Shown one piece after another: positions 47,449-59,848 of a DNA stretch of 64,000 nucleotides (positions are counted from its first letter, which is position 1; each line of letters begins with the position of its first letter). The stretch comes from Blakeslea trispora. Lineage: Eukaryota > Mucoromycota > Mucoromycetes > Mucorales > Choanephoraceae. Under the pieces are notes generated by a model. That model had not been told where the DNA came from. It saw nothing but the letters and a program-made list of their open reading frames with translations, and did not search any database. Both the position numbers and the translations under genes were made by a program. The stretch spans positions 168,695-232,694 of the forward strand of contig JAIWNE010000047.1 of the NCBI GenBank assembly GCA_025331445.1, given 5' to 3'.

Positions 47449-48964
47449 AAATAAACTAAATAATCAAAAAGAGAAAGAAAAGAAAAGAGAAATACTTGGC
47501 GCAGACACTTTAGGTGCATGTACGGTCGCACCAACACCAAAGAGCGGCTTTTACAAAAAAATAAGGAAAAGAGCGGATTTTCGAATCGCAAGAGCAGGTC
47601 AGGGCTGTAAGAGCAGATAACTCCGCTATAAGAGCAAATCAACCCCGCTGTTATTTACAATTTTGGTATGATTTTGTCATGATTTCTTGATTGCTTGGGT
47701 TCTGATTTTTGGCAGTTAGAAATAACTTCACTAACAATGTTAAGACGATAAAATGGCGATCAATAATGCAGAGAATATTCTTATCGATTCCTGCAATAAA
47801 TTTATAGCCGAACAAGGGAGAAAGCGAAGTAGTCTAGGAAGAGGTTCTTTTTAAGTGCGTTTTTACTTAATTTTGTAACACAAGTAGGCAACTGTCTTAC
47901 TTCTCACTATAGCTCAAATCGTATCCAAAGGAGTCAATTTACTATTCAGTAAAATCGTGTTTGGATAACTAACAACTTTTTCATCACTTCTCAAGGATGA
48001 GAGGACAGGATGCTTTGACTGTCCGTTGTGCCATGCTTCAAATTTTGGGATTCAAGTAGTTTTTATTTTAATTTTACAAGAACATAAACTCCAAGCCTAG
48101 CACACGTCTGCATGGTGGCAACTAACTGAAATTATTATTATATCTATCTTACCCAGAGCATTTGTGAACAGCACTATTGTTTTTGAGAACATTGGCTTCC
48201 GTGTCCCTATTAGTATTAAATTAACCTATGAATTTGTAATTAGCCCGCTGATTTAGTCTTAGCATGAAGAGGAACAGAAATTGAGTCAAGAGAAAATCTG
48301 CTATACCTCTTAGTGACTTGTGGTTGAATGATTTCGGTCTTAAGTGCCTGGAGAGAACTATGGAACAACATCCCAAAGCAACAAATCAATTCGGTTGCCA
48401 TAATACTCGTCGCTTTCGACTGGATTTGTATAAGGCTATGTCAGGTTAAGACTGTTTCAAGATTGCTACAAAACATTTTCAAGAGACTCTTATCGCATCA
48501 TTTCTGATCCGAGAAAATCAATTGAAAGTACTACCAGTGGTGTAAACAGCAGATACAAGCTTTATACTTTGAAGAGATACAGTCACTTAAATAACCTGAT
48601 TCACAGAAAAAAGAAAGAACATAATTTTGAAAATGACTTGGATGTCTCAAGCTCACAATTCTTAACTGGGTACGCACTCAAACCAAGTGACTGCCATGAG
48701 TTATATAATGTCTCGAATTGAAGATGGAATGGCTTCGGCTTTAGTTTTCCTGTCCAATTCTACCCAAAAAGAAAACTTAATGGTTAAAGAAGAAATTGTG
48801 TCTAATCAATTACAAAAGACTGACTTCGTGTAACACGCCGCTTTGGCCTTTTAAGCAAACTTCACAACAAAGTACAAAAAAGGCACAAGCGTGCTTCACA
48901 TGTTTACTGCTCTTTTTCACTTTCATTTTCGTTTTGCACACTTTCTTAATTTTGTTCTAAAAAA
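47449..48964. other. 1.5-kb intergenic between divergent Inn1-like and PLD genes
   Basis: Mostly AT-rich with no ORF. Near the Inn1-like start it contains the AAGAGC-spaced repeat annotated separately. The 60 bases before 48965 are a TTTTCACTTTC-rich leader. Confidence 0.5.
47540..47650. repeat. Spaced AAGAGC repeat, five copies
   Basis: AAGAGC starts at 47540, 47569, 47590, 47609 and 47630, the last four 19-21 bases apart. On the minus strand the units read as variants of AGCGGRGTTRATYTGCTCTT. This block is more GC-rich than its surroundings. It could be the end of a DNA transposon (subterminal repeats) or a cluster of protein-binding sites about 100 bases upstream of the Inn1-like start. 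Confidence 0.6.
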
Positions 48965-51900
48965 ATGTCGCACCCAATATCCTCCAATATGGAGTATTTT
49001 AATAATATGAATAGAAAGAATCAAATAAAGAGCGACGAGGACATGAGGGACTATTTCTCACAACAGCATAATCAAGATAGCTCATCATCAGAGAATCAAT
49101 GGCAATCTGTTTTTCGGCGTATGTCTCTTAATCTGCAGAGAATTGAAAGTTTCCCGAAAGATTTAAAGACTGTAGACACAGAAGACCGACGCTTTTACTA
49201 TAAAGCTGATTCCATGCTGAGTACTCTGCATCAAGGTGATTTAGATGAAGCTTTTGAAGATGATACTCTACCAGATCTGGAAGACATAGTGCAGCATGGT
49301 GCTCGGGAATCCACGACTTTTACAAGCGGATACTTTGAAAATCCTTTCGAATCTGATGGACATACCCCATATTTTCAAGAAGAGAAGATTCATCCTTTGA
49401 GTGTTGAGTTGAATAGCAAGTTCGATGTCAATAAATCAAGTGCATCACATGACGTACACGAAGGTTCTCTTTTTTGCTTTATCATTTTTGTTTTTGCTTT
49501 TAATATCGTTGACTCACATAATCTGTTTGTCTAATACATTATCAGCACATAAGCACAAACATTATTTGACTGAAGCTACTGAAAGTGTAAAAGATTCGGA
49601 TTTATCAGAACAGTTAAATCACAAAAAGGCTAGCACTGCTCATTATGCTACCACAAGACAACCGCTTGCCCCTTATTACCCATCTGCTTTTGCACCAGCC
49701 TATCTGTCTCTTCTATGTCGTGATGAATATGGAAGAAAAGCGGTAAGTAAATCATTGGTCATTGGTTGCTCTTCATAACTACTGAAGTCATATGATTTTC
49801 TAGCCTCCCATTTTATTTGATGCATTAAATGTAAGCCATATAGTCATTAAAACATTTTTGAGCACTAACATAGAAGGGCATTAATAGATATCAATCACGG
49901 ACTCAATAGTAGATCAAAGCGTTTCGCATAAGTTATGGTCGTTTCGTATTGATATCCAATATGGTGATATCAAATGGACCATTCATCGCACCATCATTGA
50001 GTTTTACAATCTGCATTTGACACTTAAGTTCAAATACATCTCAGGCTTCATTTCAGAGCCACTTCCATCATTTCCAAGTCAACTAGCTCATCTAACTAAT
50101 GCTGCTTTATCATCTATGCATATTGCGAGAGATCACGAAGAAGGCCTATGGAGAGATGTAGCTCTCAAAAGGCGTGATGCACTAGAAAGCTACTTGAGAG
50201 AATTGATCAAACGGGCAAGTATGACGACCAACTATGAGTTATGCGAATTTATGGAACTTAGTGCGCTTTCAATTGTCAAGGATATGGGATGGAAAGGTAA
50301 GGAAGGATACCTAGAGTATCGAGTTGGCCTTCCTTCGCTTCGTCTCTTCAAATGGCAAAAATGGCAAAAAGAATGGCTTATCCTTCGAGACTCCTATATT
50401 GCGTTTTGCGAAGACATAGCATCCGCAGTTCCTAAAGATGTTTTGCTCTTCGACAAAAACTTTAAATTCACTCCAGTATCAAAGGTCTTTGGAGCAGTTC
50501 AACAGATGCATCTCGCTATATCAAATGGTTCTAGAAAAATAGAAATCAAAGTACCTACATCAAGACATATGGATGAATGGATAGGCATGCTAAACAGAGT
50601 ACAAGCAGAGTCGCCTTGGATGATGAACCATCGATTTGGGTCATTCGCTCCAATCAGAGAAAACACAAATGCCAAGTGGTTTATAGACGGGCAAGGTTGT
50701 GTATTCGTTATCTGCCTGATAACCAAAGACTAACTCTCGTTTTTAAGATTATTTTGAAGCAGTCGCACAAGCTATCTTGACTGCTAAATCTGATATATTC
50801 ATTGAAGATTGGTGGCTAGTGAGTGGTTCTTTAGACTTAATGAAGTTTATCTAACAATCTTCAATTTGTGTCATAGAGTCCTCAATTAGTAGTGTAAAAC
50901 AAGAGGTTGAGTGATTAAAACTAACTTGATTTGCATATACATATATATTTATAGTATCTGCGCCGACCACCTAAGGGAAACGAGGAATATAGATTGGACC
51001 GCTTATTAAAAAGAAAAGCATGCGAAGGCGTTATGATTTACATAGTGCTGTATAAAAATGTGTCAATGGCTTTACCATTGGATTCTCAACATACACAAGA
51101 TTGGATGCAGCAAGTTCACCCAAATATAATTGTACAACGTCACTCTAATTTGACTTTACCCTTCTGGGCTCATCATGAAGTAAGTATTAACTAAACTAAA
51201 TTCAAAAGTTCAGTAAATGATAAGCATGCGCTATGTAGAAAATCTTAGTAATTGATAGCAAATTGGCTTTTATTGGTGGTTTGGATTTATGCTTTGGGTA
51301 AATTGTATATTCAATTTTGATGAACGAATTTGCTTATATATTTATATATATAGTCGGTATGACACAGCTCAACATGCTTTGACAGACTATCCTTCTAATG
51401 ACGAAAATGAAATATTTCCTGGACAAGACTATTCTAATCCTCGAATCAAGGATTTTGAGAAAGGCAAACTAGACACAAAATAGAAAAAATAAGGTCGATC
51501 TTCTCATCAATCTTACTGTTTCTGCTTAGTGAGTTGCTATGATAAGCAGCTAATCGACAAGCAGTATATGCCAAGAATGCCATGGCATGATGTGCATGTA
51601 GCTATGGTTAGAATCAAACAAAGAAAGGACGAGAAAATAAAGTTCATTGATACTAATACACGTACAATAGACAGGCCGTTCGGCAAGAGATGTAGCGCGT
51701 CATTTTGTTCAAAGGTGGAACTTTATCAAATCCAATAAAGAAGGAATTCCGCTTTTGTTGCCTAAAGGTGAATACGTATCTCCAAGAGATGAGCTTAAGT
51801 TTAAAGGTACATGTCGTGTTCAAGTTCTTAGAAGTAGTGCTCCATGGAGCCAGGGAATCGAAAGAGAGGTAATTCATTATACTTTTTGCAGTTGTGTAAT

Positions 51901-53525
51901 TTTAAACCAATGACCTAATTTTTTTGCATCAAGCACTCAATATATAATGCATACATGGAATGCATTTTTAAAGCAAAACATTTTATTTATATTGAGAACC
52001 AGTTTTTTAGTATGTATTTGCAAAAACAAAAATAGAACAATGTGTCTAATCTTTGTATTTTGAAGTTACTACAGCTGACCCAGAAAATAAGCTGATCAAA
52101 AACAAAATCGGTCAAGCTATAGTCGAAAGAATCAAAAGAGCACATAAAGATAAACAGGCATTCAAAGTCATTGTAATAATACCTGTTGCGCCTGGGTTTG
52201 AGGGCGATTTTGCTCAAAACAATAAACAATCTATGGCTTTAAGGTAAGAAGGACAGGGTGCTCTCTAGATAGGGTTTTATTGTCAGAGCTCAAACAAAAA
52301 CTACATTCATTCAGATCTGTAGCTGAATACCAATACCGCTCAATCTCTCGAAGCAAATATTCTATATATGAACAGCTCAAAAAGGCCAATATACCTGTGG
52401 AAGAATATATTTCATTTTACAGCTTACGCAACTGGGGCGAGTCGAAAATAGGTGCGAGCAAGCAAAGCAGCGAGTTGCACTCATCATCAAGCCATTCATC
52501 TCCTGAATTTGCTCCTTTGAGTAACAATTCACGCTCGTTGAACAGAAAAAAGGCGCGGTCCAGATCTTTAAGTCAGAGCAAGTGCTTGAATGAAGTCGGT
52601 CAATTAAGGCAGCAGTTATCTTCTATACCATCTGACGAGCCTCACAATGGATCTGATAGTGAAAAAACAAATTTCATGACAGAGCAAATATACATCCATT
52701 CAAAGTTGATGATTGTAGATGATAGGATAGCCTTTTGCGGATCGGGTAAGAGACACCGTATGAAGAAGACATATACAATAGGCTAATCGTATTATTCTTA
52801 GCTAACCTGAATGATAGGTATGAGAGAGAGAAAAACATTTGGTAGATTTTGACTTGATACAAATGACAAAAAATCTTTCAAGATCACAATTAGGTAAAAG
52901 AGACTCTGAAATAGTTGTCGTCGTAGAAGACACTGATATGGTAGATTCCAGGATGAACAGAGAACCAGTAAGTCCAATTGTATTTCACTGTTTTCACTTG
53001 CCAAACTTATCTGTTTGTATAGTATAAAGCTGCAAAATTTGCGCTGACACTCCGTATGCAGCTATTCAAAGAGCATTTGGGTCTCTTGAGTTACGGAAGC
53101 AGTTTGTATCACCTTATAAAAGATGATGATCTCATGGACCCACTCGATCCGGATTTCCATCATCGCGTTTGGAACAAAATTGCAAATAGAAATACACTGA
53201 TTTACAGAGAAATGTTTCGATGTGTACCTGACGACACAGGTATAACAGAGAAGAATGAAAGAGGCGTTATAAGAGTTATCTAATAGTATAATTACCATTG
53301 CTTATAGTTCATTCCATTGAACAACATCGACAGTTTGTGCCTGATTCAAACCGAGTCTTACCAGGCCACATAGCCGAGCCATGGAAGTACACAGATGAGC
53401 AAGTCCAATTCAAGTTAAATCAGATTCAAGGACATTTAGTTGAATTTCCTGTTGATTATTTGAAAGACGTCAATCTTACGGCTTCCATGATGCAAGAAGC
53501 AGTTCCACCCATTGTGTTTACTTGA
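48965..53525 (+). CDS. Phospholipase D with PX and PH domains (PLD1/Spo14 type)
   Basis: About fifteen exons. A disordered, acidic head (about 49-kb part) precedes a PX domain (SHKLWSFRIDIQYGDIKWTI, RTIIEFYNLHLTLKFKY), then a PH domain (GWKGKEGYLEYRV, KWQKEWLILRDSYIAF, HMDEWIGMLNRV). The catalytic body follows: FEAVAQAILTAKSDIFIEDWW, first HKD motif HHEKILVIDSKLAFIGGLD (about 51175-51290), WHDVHVAMVG, HFIYIENQFF, and second HKD motif IHSKLMIVDDRIAFCGSANL (about 52690-52805), then NDRSQLGKRDSEIVVVVED. Both catalytic His-Lys-Asp sets are intact. The enzyme hydrolyses phosphatidylcholine to phosphatidic acid; yeast Spo14 is PIP2-dependent and acts in secretion and sporulation. A Ser-rich insert (SSHSSPEFAPLSNNSRSLNR) lies between the HKD motifs. 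Confidence 0.93.
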
Positions 53526-53669
53526 TTGGCTTGTGTTACCGTTCCAATAAACTTCTCCAACCAATTACGCCTGAACAACGTAAAGGGCTCAACTGAATAT
53601 CATGTCTTTTTTCTATCTATGTTTTTGCTTCTTTTTTCTTTTTTCTTGCAAGAAGAAAAATACTAGTCT

Positions 53670-54754
53670 ATGTCTGTTCTTAGTGTGTTACAGAAACCTT
53701 TTGTTTCTGCTGTTGATCGTTTAGAGATCTGGGTTAGATCGATCGCAACCAACGTACCTGAAGAAACAGACTGGAAAGACTCTACTAAGGGTTCATGGTA
53801 TGATTTGGTGGTGAAGGATATATATGTAGAAAAAATTAATGTACTTTTCAGGTACCTCCATCCACGTCGACATGCAGTTGAGCTTCTTTTTCTTTCTACA
53901 GGTTTCATTGCAGCATCTGCCTATTACTTGCAGAAAGTGTGCCAGCCTTCTGGGCAGCCATGGTATCTATTGACTCATTTCAAACCTACAGGGCGTGCTA
54001 GTTGGACAGAAAAGCTTCTGATGGCGTCTTTGTTTGGTTCATTCAGTGTGACTCTGATACATAAGATTGTTCGTAAAAACAAGCTATTTATGTTACAGCC
54101 ATGTCATATGAGCGCTGGCTTACTATTGATTACAATGGGCAATCCAAACAAGAGTTCCATTATCACTAATTTACTGTTTAATATCTATTTGCATACTCAA
54201 TGGGGTGCTATCGCTGCTCTTGTCTTTCCAGATTTACGAGATCATTATCTTATTGGTGAAACGTTCAACTTCTTTGCAGGTAAGCTTGCTTGAACTGAAC
54301 AGAATGTTGTTAATATGTTCTCAACTTTCTCTTTCTTTTTTGAGCGTATTAGAGCATATATTGATTCTTGTATGTCCTCTTTACATGATTTATTCTGGGA
54401 GATATCTCGTCTTGCCTTCTTCAAAAGATATGGCACTACTGTCTTTCTCTATCTATAGCTTCTTTCATTCACCAATCCTAAGTACATGTGCTCTAAAATC
54501 TGGTCAAAATCTCAACTATATATTCTCCCCTCCTCCCAGTAAGTCTAGTTACTCTTTTTCTTTCTTCTCACTCTCTCTCCTTTGTTGAAGGATATTTTGA
54601 AACTAAGCATCCTGTCATAGTCGGATTTTTACTTCGAATGGGTCAAGGATATCGGGTAGCTCTATATTCCATTGCACTAGGTGCTATGTTTGGTACCCGT
54701 TATGGTATAGTAGAGCCTTTAATACGCATCATACCACGAAAAATAATGATCTAG
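53670..54754 (+). CDS. TMEM164-like multi-pass membrane protein
   Basis: Three exons (53670-54279, 54353-54538, 54591-54754) give 319 codons. Hydrophobic spans include VELLFLSTGFIAASAYYL, KLLMASLFGSFSVTLIHKIV, QPCHMSAGLLLITMG and a repeated later set. Conserved blocks resembling TMEM164 are LQPCHMS (the catalytic-Cys region of the animal protein), THTQWGAI-like LHTQWGAIAALVFPD, EHILILVCPLYMI and LNYIFSPPP. Mammalian TMEM164 is reported as an acyltransferase acting on ether phospholipids; whether the fungal protein does this is unknown. It starts only 145 bases after the phospholipase D stop, on the same strand. Confidence 0.8.
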
Positions 54755-55330
54755 ATAATCATGTACGAATTCATGATGCCAAGACAGTTTGACACTAGAA
54801 TATGTAGAAAGTGTATAATGAATGTATGTCTCTTTTTGGTATAATTGTAATATGTAATTTAGAAAGAATAAAAGTAAAGAGTATGAAACATGCTTAATTC
54901 AAATAAACTTTGGAGATAATTACAGAGAGTAGCGTGCAGAACAATCAATTGTGTGTTGATCTTTCCTATTGCAATATCAAAGTCAATGCTTGATCTGACT
55001 TTAAAACAAAAGTGCCCATACATTCCTTCAATTAACTTGAGATAGCTTCACAATAGTCGCGTTACACAAGTGGCATTGCACAATAAGAAGTAACAGAATA
55101 TAGAGTAATTTTCTGTTAATTTAACGATTAAAAGGAAAGTATGGAAAAGAAAATAACGAAGATAGAAGACCGAGAAAGGAAACTGAAATTAACTTGTAAA
55201 ACTATAAATCAGGTCTTTTTTCGTACCTTTCTTTTTCTCTTTGCTTTTCCCCTGTCATTTTTTTCTTTCACACCTTTACCCATTCCCTTCATTCAAACAA
55301 GCTTAAAAAGCCAAGCACCAATTAAAGAAG
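54755..55330. other. Intergenic, promoter of the LysM gene
   Basis: AT-rich. A short ORF at 55141-55410 overlaps the LysM start in another frame and is judged a shadow. The TTTTTCTTTC-rich stretch at 55210-55275 probably lies in the leader. Confidence 0.5.
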
Positions 55331-57111
55331 ATGTATATCTCACTTGCTACTATTGCAATTGCAATTTTCCCTTCTACTACCCTTGCCCTGACAAGCATGC
55401 TGAACAGTAAAACAGTTATTGTTCTTGATGAGCTAGACTCAGGCTCGCATGCTGCTAGTTATCTTGCCCCATTCGCTCCTGAAGATGCAATTGAAAAGCC
55501 TTACAAATTGATTGATGATCATGAAGATCTGATTCAAAAGAGAGATGGGACTCTTGTCTCTTTGAGAAAACGAGGTGACGATTGCCAAAAATATCATAAA
55601 GGTAAGGAGCTTGATAATACTTCAACAATTGTTGCTCATTGCATTCTTTTATTATCATTTTTTTTTAAAAAAATACTATAAACAAATTAAAGCCATTCGA
55701 GGTGATGATTGCTACAAACTAAGTATCAAATACGAAATTGACATGAAAGACCTCTATCAGTGGAACAACCAAATCAACTCCAAATGTACCAACCTTTATC
55801 CTGGCAAAAAGTACTGTATTAGAAAGCATAGCGTATCATCATTAGCCAAAAAATGTGTCTCGACACATATCGGTACGTAGACATACAGCAATGCTCTTTG
55901 CTCAATGTTAAGCCAATTCTTATGCGCTTCTCGTTTCTTACCTCTTCTTTAGTGAAAAGCTATGACACTTGTATCTCAGTTGCTAAATCCAACGGTATCT
56001 CTGTCAACCAATTCTATGATATGAACCCTTCCGTTCACAGAGGCTCATGCGACAACCTGTTGACAGGTGGCTCTTACTGTGTCAAAGAGTCTAGTTCTAG
56101 CAAATATGTCTCCAACAAGATAGCTAAAAAGAAGTCTGGTGCCAGAAGAACAGCCGACAAAAAGAAGAAGACTACCAAAAAGAAATCCACTAAGAAGTCC
56201 TCTAAAAAGAGATCCACTAAGAAAAAGTCTATAAAAAAGAAGACTACCTCAAAGAAAAAGACAACCTCGAAGAAAAAGACAACCTCAAAGAAAAAGACAA
56301 CCTCAAAGAAAAAAACAACCTCAAAGAAAAAAACAACCTCAAAGAAAAAAACAACCTCAAAGAAAAAAACAACCTCAAAGAAGGTTACTAAGACATCTAC
56401 TGGCAACACTGATAGTCGCAAATTGCTTCAAAAAGGTTCCGCTTTGACTTACTATTGGATTGCTCATCCTGATGACTATGAACATTCTGGAAAACAAGTG
56501 ACCATCAAGACCTGTGACGGCAAGAGCTTGGGTACTGTTGCTCAAAAGTATGCTGATGCCCTTGTCATGGAAGGCACGGGTATTGTGGGTGACAAAATTA
56601 TTAATCTTGGTGGTTGTGCCTGCAGTAATTACCAATGCTTCATGGAAGTAAACAAGAAAGAAGATCCCTACGGTTTGACAGGTAAGTAATCTTTGCAGAA
56701 TGCATCATTTATTTTTTACTGTTGTTAACCCATCTATTCTTTTTCTGCTCTTTTTCTTTTGTAGCTTACGGAGGCCCTCTTCGTCCTTTTATCACAATTG
56801 CTGCTAACGATATTAAGCGCAACACAAAGATATTTGTTCCTGAAATTGCAGGTTGGCAGATTCCTGGCAGTAGCAAAAAACACAATGGCTGCTTACTCGT
56901 GGATGGTAAGTCTAAAACACACTAAAATAAATTGAGCATTACACAAGCCCTAATTTCTGTTATAATAGATCAAAGTTGGAGTTTCGATAGTAATCATATT
57001 GATCTTTATGTTTACCGAGAAAAGCATTACCGCACGTTAAACAGTGAGCATAAGGTTAACAAGGTTGACATTTATGAAGGGGGTGACTGTAACCTCCTAA
57101 ACTATGATTAA
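55331..57111 (+). CDS. Secreted LysM protein with Thr-Thr-Ser-Lys repeat and C-terminal double-psi-barrel-like domain
   Basis: Five exons (55331-55601, 55693-55872, 55953-56681, 56765-56905, 56969-57111) give 487 codons. A signal peptide is clear (MYISLATIAIAIFPSTTLA). Two LysM-like modules follow: one at about 88-140 (GDDCYKLSIKYEIDMKDLYQ, WNNQINSKCTNLYPGKKYCI) and one at about 153-200 (SYDTCISVAKSNGISVNQFY, MNPSVHRGSCDNLLTGGSYC). Then comes a Lys/Thr/Ser region (about 210-310) with eight TTSKKK units. The C-terminal domain (about 330-487) has VIGDKIINLGG-like and CAC, AYGGPLRPFITIAANDIKRN, TKIFVPEIAGWQIPGSS and DDQSWSFDSNHIDLYVYRE. These resemble the barwin/3D double-psi barrels of wall-acting proteins. 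LysM binds chitin or its oligomers; the barrel may be structural or enzymatic. The combined order is unusual to me. Confidence 0.85.
56243..56385. repeat. Coding 18-bp minisatellite, eight units of TTSKKK
   Basis: The units are nearly identical at the DNA level (variants of ACAACCTCAAAGAAAAAG). The first ones use AAGAC, the last four AAAAC before the AACCTC core, so the 3' half looks most recently amplified. The copy number may vary between strains. Confidence 0.92.
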
Positions 57112-57167
57112 AGAAAAAATAAAATGTATTTTCTGTTTATTGTTATTGTACGTGCATTTTCTGTCTT

Positions 57168-58663
57168 CTACATAAATAAAGTTTCTCCAAAAGCAGTTGT
57201 TATAAATTGTTGATGTTTGCTTTTGGTAAGTTCTGATAATTGCTGAGAAGGCGAAAGATAAGGCTCATTCGATTTCATGAACGTACCCCAATGAATACCG
57301 ATGGATAGTTGAGGACAGCCTAAGTCTTGGTGCGCTTGGAAGGCCTCTTGAGGATTCATGTGGAGTGACTTTAACATTTGTCGCGGTTCATAAGTGCCAA
57401 TAGGTAAAGCAGCTAAAGTAAAAGGCGCATACAGGTCCCGGATAGATTGAAATAATTCAGGTACATAGCCTGTGTCACCACTAATACACATAGGATATCT
57501 AAGGATTTGGTCTAATTCAATGTCTACCTCTACACTTACCAAAAAAAGACACGGTCTGATTTTGATTTGACAACAAAACTACACCAGAGTGACTCGTCCT
57601 TTTCGAATGCATGTCCTCCACCACTTTGATGCTGTTTGATTCAGGTTACACACACATATATTTATACGATCGATTGGCTTAATTGAGCACTTACCATAGC
57701 AGGCATACAGGCAATCAAAATATCGGGTCTTCCCTTATGGTGCAGCTCCTGATACCAGTCTAATTCTATCACATTGTCAATGCCTCGCTTGACAAACCAT
57801 TCCCTTAACCCTAGTGGAATGTACCAAGTGACCTGGTTGCCTAATTGCAGAGCGGCATTTTCATCTACAACAGAGTCATAAGCTATCATAGACGTTGTAT
57901 GTTGTTTTCACTACCTAAATGGTCAAAGTGATAATGCGAAATCAAGACAATGTCAATCATGCTTTTCAATTCCTCTATCTGGCAAGGTGGTGGTCTCAGT
58001 CTATCTGGATGATCGAAAATAGGGTCTGTTAAGATCTTGAGTCCTTCTAGACTAAAGAGACAAGTGCTTTGTCCTAACCAAGTAAACGTTGTTTTTTGTG
58101 TCTGCTTGATTTGATCTAATGCAGGTTGGACTAGAGGTAAAGAAGCCAATAAATCCTATGGACGGGCAAGTCTAGTTGTTAACTAAGTGAATGAGCAGTG
58201 CTTAGTGCTTGTATTCTCTTACTTGTTCTACTTTAGGTACTTGGTTATTATTGTTGATGCCAAGCCAATATAGCAGGCTATCGAGAAAAGAGACATGAGG
58301 TGACGACCACTCTTGAAAGGGATTGACAAACTGCTTTTCTATCTTTAGACTAGCAAATTTGTCTTCCTTTCGTTTACAGTTCTTTCGTTTGCTAATGACC
58401 CTTTGTCGAATGGCTTCCTTCAAATCTTTCTCGTGCTGTGCCTGAAGGGAATAATAGAGAAGAGCAGATGCACCCATAGTGATGACCAAGGAGGGAATGG
58501 TGTATGGGTGATCAAATGGTATAGGGAAATTAACAAATGAGGGTCGTTTACTAGAAGGCATAATGACTATAGAGAGCTTTAAAATAGCCTTTTTTTCTCT
58601 TTTTTTCTCTTTCTCTGTATGTTCAAATTCAGACAGTGTTAGCGGGAATTGATTCAATGACAT
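57168..58663 (-). CDS. NAPE-hydrolysing phospholipase D-like metallo-beta-lactamase-fold hydrolase (Fmp30 type)
   Basis: Five minus-strand exons. Start is ATG 58663 or, more likely, the ATG at 58561 (MPSSKRPSFVNFPIPFDHPY), which is followed by a membrane-anchor helix (TIPSLVITMGASALLYYSL). Catalytic core: TFTWLGQSTCLFSLEGLKIL, TDPIFDHPDRLRPPP, the metal-binding ISHYHFDHLAYDSV (HxHxDH), WYIPLGLREWFVKRGIDNVI, then MHQSGGGHAFEKDESLWCSF, RVFFCGDTGYVPELF and IGIHWGTFMKSNEP. All the metal ligands I would expect are present. Members cleave N-acyl-phosphatidylethanolamines to N-acylethanolamine and phosphatidate; yeast Fmp30 sits in the mitochondrial inner membrane. It converges on the LysM gene, their stops being 57 bases apart. 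Confidence 0.9.
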
Positions 58664-59069
58664 AAGTAGGTCATTTCTTTATCACGCAAGTGAAGAAAGC
58701 AAATCATGCACTCAAAAGTATTTTGGTCAACTAGAGAGATTCAACTACTTTATTTAGATCAGTAAGACTTTTAGAGTATTTCAAAACAAGTTTTAGTGTT
58801 CTTTCCCTTTGTCTTTTTTTCGCCGGCCTTTTCCGAGTCTTATGCATTATACGACAATGATGGAAAGATAGCTATTGTCTATAATGTCTCGAGATATAAG
58901 TGTAGTTGTCAAAAACAAATCCCATTTTTTTTAAGAAAACAGCAACCCAGCATAAAGTAGAATACTTTCGCCTTTTCATTGGCTGGTTTCGATATTCTAT
59001 TTGTCCCTCATTTTCTTTTTGATTATCTTTTTTTATTCTCCTTTCTTTTCTTTTCTTTTCTTTTTTATT
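58664..59069. promoter_or_regulatory. Divergent promoter between the NAPE-PLD-like and DHFR genes
   Basis: 406 bases. The side next to DHFR is a strong (CTTTT)n polypyrimidine leader at 59040-59066. No other feature. Confidence 0.5.
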
Positions 59070-59749
59070 ATGACAATAAAGACATCCTTCGTGTTTATGG
59101 CTGCAGCTTTAGCAAAGAATGGTGGAATTGGTTATCATCATGCTCTTCCTTGGCATATTCCTGGTGACTGGTCTTATTTCGAGCGAATAACTATCAAGTC
59201 ATACTCCAATGCCTCTTACAGAAATCATTCGTCTAATACAGATCATCATAACGTTGTTTTGTTGGGTCGGCAGACATTTGAGTCAAAGCCTATGTCCGGT
59301 GTTCCTTTGGAAAATAGATTCAATATTGTTCTATCCAGAAATTCCAACTATGAGATGTAAGTATAACTTTAAGCAGTGTGCTATTCGATTATTTATCATG
59401 TTCTAGTCCTTCTTCTTTGACTGCAATTGCAACAAGTCTAGAAGAAGCTTTTGAGCTAGCTAGTTTAAGAGTAAGCCCGAACGGCAGAATTTTTCTGTTA
59501 GGCGGAGAGCAGGTGTACCGACAAGGCATTTTAATACCTGAATGCACTCATATCTTATTAACACAGATTCACAGCCATCTGGACATTGCTTGTGATGCGT
59601 TTATTCCAACTATTGATCCAACAATTTTTCGGTTAGCTAGTCATAAGGAGCTAGAGGCGTTTGTAGAAGAATCTGTGCCCAAAGGAAAGCAGAAATATCA
59701 ACATTTCGAATATGAATTCGTTCTTTATGTAAGACGGTCCTTAGCATAA
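59070..59749 (+). CDS. DFR1: Dihydrofolate reductase
   Basis: Two exons (59070-59356, 59407-59749) give 209 codons, a normal fungal length. Motifs: FMAAALAKNGGIGYHHALPW near the N-terminus (the GIG..LPW pocket), WSYFERITIK, NVVLLGRQTFES (M/LGRxTxES), NIVLSRN, and IFLLGGEQVYRQGI (GGxxVY). It reduces dihydrofolate to tetrahydrofolate with NADPH in the cytosol, feeding thymidylate and purine synthesis. The substrate-binding acid that is Glu or Asp in other DHFRs falls in the WSYFERIT segment. The ATG at 59070 is the first in frame after the polypyrimidine leader. Confidence 0.95.
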
Positions 59750-59802
59750 ATAATTCTCTCTTCCCATTCTATTGAATTCTCAGTCTATAGACATTTATCC
59801 AA

Positions 59803-59848
59803 GCACGCACACACATACACACATACACACATACACACATACACACAT

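Noticed and set aside
56074..56421. 115-codon minus-strand FFEVVF repeat ORF
   Set aside because: Exact antisense of the TTSKKK minisatellite; not a gene.
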